A stretch of 64,000 bases of DNA. Origin: Pseudoalteromonas sp. GCY (GTDB lineage Bacteria; Pseudomonadota; Gammaproteobacteria; Enterobacterales; Alteromonadaceae). The stretch lies in assembly GCF_016695175.1 (NCBI RefSeq), contig NZ_CP068023.1:3177501-3241500 (forward strand), written 5' to 3'. The notes beneath the pieces are model-generated. The model ran no database searches and had not been told where the DNA came from. It saw nothing but the letters and a program-made list of their open reading frames with translations. Shown in pieces: positions 61,641 through 64,000 of this stretch. Each line of letters opens with the position of its first letter. Position 1 is the stretch's first letter. Both the position numbers and the translations under genes were made by a program.

Positions 61641-64000
61641 ATGCCAAATAGCGCGAATACCAATGCAAATGGACGGATACTTTTTTTATTTATCGCAATA
61701 CTGACTGTTGGACTATGTAGCGCCGCAGGTGCTTATCTACTGCCGAAGCAAGCTGACGTCCCTACCGCACCAACCGTGAACCTACAACAACAAGCAACAA
61801 CAGTTGCAACTCCCCTTGCCAAGGTGGTCACACAACACGGTTTTGACAGTGCCAAACAGATTGTATCCGCATTATTAGCATCTAACGAACATTTGGGCGC
61901 CTATTTGTACGTCAATACGGGGATGGGGCAACCAAATCTGATATTTCAACAAAGTGCAGGTGAGCAAATCATTGCATTGAATCGTGAAGAGTCTTATAAC
62001 AAAGACACAATGCAGGTTTACCACATGCCACTACTTCTAGATGAGCAAAACATTGGTGAGCTCATTTTGACTTATACACCACCCGTTGCAACTACGTCAT
62101 CAGGCGATCCATTCATTGCCTATATACTGCTCGCTGCCGCTATTATTAGCGCCTTGATGATTGTTGTGACTGCTGCACGTCGGCTTTCAGGCGCATCAAG
62201 TAACGATACTGAAGAACTCATCTCAGAAATCAATCATCTAACGATGGATAAAAACTACAAGTCGACGGTGGGTACCTATTATAGTGGCGGTCTAGCTGAG
62301 GTTGCTGAAGCGATCAATGCGCTGTTAAAGCAAGTACAATCATCCATAGAATCCGATCAAGCAACGCAAAACGAATTAAAACAGCTTCAAGAAAGTCTCG
62401 AAACCGAAGTTCAAGCACGCACGCTGGCGCTAGAAAAAGCGATTTTAAATGCGGAGCGTGCGAGTGATGCAAAAACCACTTTCTTAGCCACCATGAGCCA
62501 TGAGATCCGCACACCAATGAACGGCGTCATTGGTACCATTGATTTACTGCGCCAAACCGATCTTGACGGTGCTCAACACCGCCTCACCACGATTATTCGC
62601 GATTCGGCATTCTCTTTACTTGGTATACTCGATGATATTCTCGACTTTTCTAAAATTGAGGCGGGTAAATTACGTATAGACAATAGTGCTTTCTCAGTAG
62701 CAGAAACCACAGAGGAAGTCGCACGTGTGCTTTCGTCAGTAGCGAAAAAGCGTAAGTTAGACTTACAACTGTTTATTGCACCTGACATTCCAACGAATTT
62801 AGTCGGTGACACCGTTCGCGTTAGGCAAGTACTTTATAACCTGTGCAGTAATGCCATAAAATTTACGACTACCGACGACTCAATCCAAGGTTATGTAAAA
62901 ATCTCCGTTGAAGTTGCACAAAACACCTCGGAGCATTACACCCTACGCTTTACCGTCACTGACAATGGTAAAGGCATGACAAAAGCCCAGCTTAGAGAGA
63001 TTTTTAATCCATTCATTCAAGCTGAGGGCTCTATTACCCGAGAGTTTGGCGGCACAGGGCTTGGCCTTTCTATTTGTAAAAGTCTAATCGAACTCATGCT
63101 AGGTAGCATTCATGTCAATTCGGATATTGGTATGGGAAGCGAGTTTGTTGTAGAGCTGCCATTTAGTGTGGATGGCAAAGTCAATTACGCAAATAAGCAA
63201 ATGTTAAACGGTCGCACTGTTGCTCTACTTACCCCGAATAATGAGAGACGCACTATTTTAAATCGCTACCTTTCATTTATGGGCGCGAGCGTGATTGCTA
63301 TCGATGAAAGCGAAATAACCGAAAACCAACACGAGGACAAATTGATTTGGGTGTTAGACGGTTTAGACGGCATGGATAAAGTCAATGAAGAGCTAAGAAC
63401 GGTAGTTTATTCGCTTGAGAAAAATGAACAGCAGGTTGTTGTCCTAAGTAAAATGGACGAAGCCGCGCTTAATCACAAAAATATTTTCTACCTCAATGCC
63501 TCTCCATTATGTAAGTCTAGCTTTATGACGGCTATCTTGGTTGCCGCCGGTTTGCATAAACCAAAGGAGATTAAACCTTCACGTACTATCAACGATTTTT
63601 TAAGTGTTGATGAAGCAAGAGCAACCAACAAACTTGTATTGTTAGTTGAAGATAACGTATTAAATCAGCAAGTACTGACCGACCAATTACACTTGTTGGG
63701 TTACGGCGTCGAGGTCGCGGAAAATGGTGAGGAAGGTCTAGAACTTTGGAAAAAAGAACACTTCTCAATCGTACTGACTGATTTGCATATGCCCAAAATG
63801 TCAGGTTACGACATGGTCAAACATATTAGAGACTATGTAGAAACCTCAACCGATACCATTGAGCAACCATACATTATTGCTGTTACAGCCAATGCACTAA
63901 AAGGCGAAAGAGAACGCTGTGAGGCTGGTGGTATGAACGACTATATCACCAAACCGGTAGAGTTAAATGTACTAGAAGCGACACTTAATAAATGTATTGA
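61641..64000 (+). CDS. Hybrid histidine kinase, partial (cut by window end)
   Basis: Starts at 61641 (MPNSANTNANGRILFLFIAIL) and is open to the window end, 786 codons seen. Membrane segment 1 (about 14-35), periplasmic region (about 36-150), membrane segment 2 (about 155-177), coiled coil, HisKA (His287 in ATMSHEIRTPMNG), HATPase (NLCSNAIKFTT; DNGKGM; GGTGLGLSI), a degenerate pseudo-receiver stretch (about 515-640) and a receiver with phospho-Asp714 (LTDLHMPKMSGY) and ITKPV. An HPt domain may follow outside. It resembles BarA, the kinase for UvrY, but the periplasmic part is too divergent to be sure. Confidence 0.92.
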   Translation, partial: MPNSANTNANGRILFLFIAILTVGLCSAAGAYLLPKQADVPTAPTVNLQQQATTVATPLAKVVTQHGFDSAKQIVSALLASNEHLGAYLYVNTGMGQPNLIFQQSAGEQIIALNREESYNKDTMQVYHMPLLLDEQNIGELILTYTPPVATTSSGDPFIAYILLAAAIISALMIVVTAARRLSGASSNDTEELISEINHLTMDKNYKSTVGTYYSGGLAEVAEAINALLKQVQSSIESDQATQNELKQLQESLETEVQARTLALEKAILNAERASDAKTTFLATMSHEIRTPMNGVIGTIDLLRQTDLDGAQHRLTTIIRDSAFSLLGILDDILDFSKIEAGKLRIDNSAFSVAETTEEVARVLSSVAKKRKLDLQLFIAPDIPTNLVGDTVRVRQVLYNLCSNAIKFTTTDDSIQGYVKISVEVAQNTSEHYTLRFTVTDNGKGMTKAQLREIFNPFIQAEGSITREFGGTGLGLSICKSLIELMLGSIHVNSDIGMGSEFVVELPFSVDGKVNYANKQMLNGRTVALLTPNNERRTILNRYLSFMGASVIAIDESEITENQHEDKLIWVLDGLDGMDKVNEELRTVVYSLEKNEQQVVVLSKMDEAALNHKNIFYLNASPLCKSSFMTAILVAAGLHKPKEIKPSRTINDFLSVDEARATNKLVLLVEDNVLNQQVLTDQLHLLGYGVEVAENGEEGLELWKKEHFSIVLTDLHMPKMSGYDMVKHIRDYVETSTDTIEQPYIIAVTANALKGERERCEAGGMNDYITKPVELNVLEATLNKCI

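Overview
The window looks like chromosomal core DNA of a marine gammaproteobacterium of the Alteromonadales, most likely Pseudoalteromonas or a close relative. The evidence is moderate-to-low G+C DNA, proteins that align residue by residue with E. coli RpiA, SerA, ArgR, RluA and CpxR, and gene pairs typical of gammaproteobacteria: glnK-amtB, rpiA-serA, mdh/argR divergent, rapA-rluA, and cpxP/cpxRA close to fieF. No transposase, integrase, phage gene or CRISPR array was found.

Layout. 1-6.4 kb: a frameshifted chemotaxis-receptor tail, PBP1b, the ammonium operon glnK-amtB with a sigma-54-like promoter, and a double-receiver diguanylate cyclase. 6.6-13.1 kb: an S10 peptidase, a small membrane protein joined to fau, rpiA, serA, mdh and argR. 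13.5-22 kb: the least understood block, an OB-fold membrane protein (YqiJ type), a very long flotillin (YqiK type) and an 1832-residue AAA ATPase in one direction. 22.2-26.9 kb: an iron(III) ABC importer with a Fur-like box, followed by a DyP-peroxidase paralogue that has lost two catalytic residues. 27.0-27.8 kb: no protein gene, but a very long CsrB-type regulatory RNA with an upstream UvrY/GacA-type palindrome. 27.9-34 kb: TapT-like enzyme, GNAT, acyltransferase, and a metal-efflux permease with a ZntR-like regulator and a textbook ZntR-type promoter. 34-49 kb: two signalling clusters (hybrid kinase plus degenerate GGDEF regulator; bacteriophytochrome plus receiver), PhoH, RapA, RluA, 6S RNA, a 25-bp tandem repeat and an L-cystine symporter. 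49-59 kb: yacG, the Cpx envelope-stress locus, fieF, trmL, a CBS protein, cysZ and a GDPD lipoprotein. 59.1-59.9 kb: an alternating tRNA-Phe/tRNA-Thr operon. 60-64 kb: a serine hydrolase lipoprotein and a hybrid histidine kinase running off the end.

How it fits together. Much of the window is sensing and regulation: six receiver-containing signalling proteins, a second-messenger cyclase, a phytochrome, the Cpx system and two global regulatory RNAs (CsrB-like and 6S). Metal handling recurs: Fe import, Cu/Zn-type efflux and FieF. The strongest candidates for under-described biology are the YqiJ-YqiK-giant ATPase module, the active-site-altered DyP protein in the iron operon, and the outsized CsrB-like RNA. 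Function assignments come from reading motifs by eye; no database search was run.
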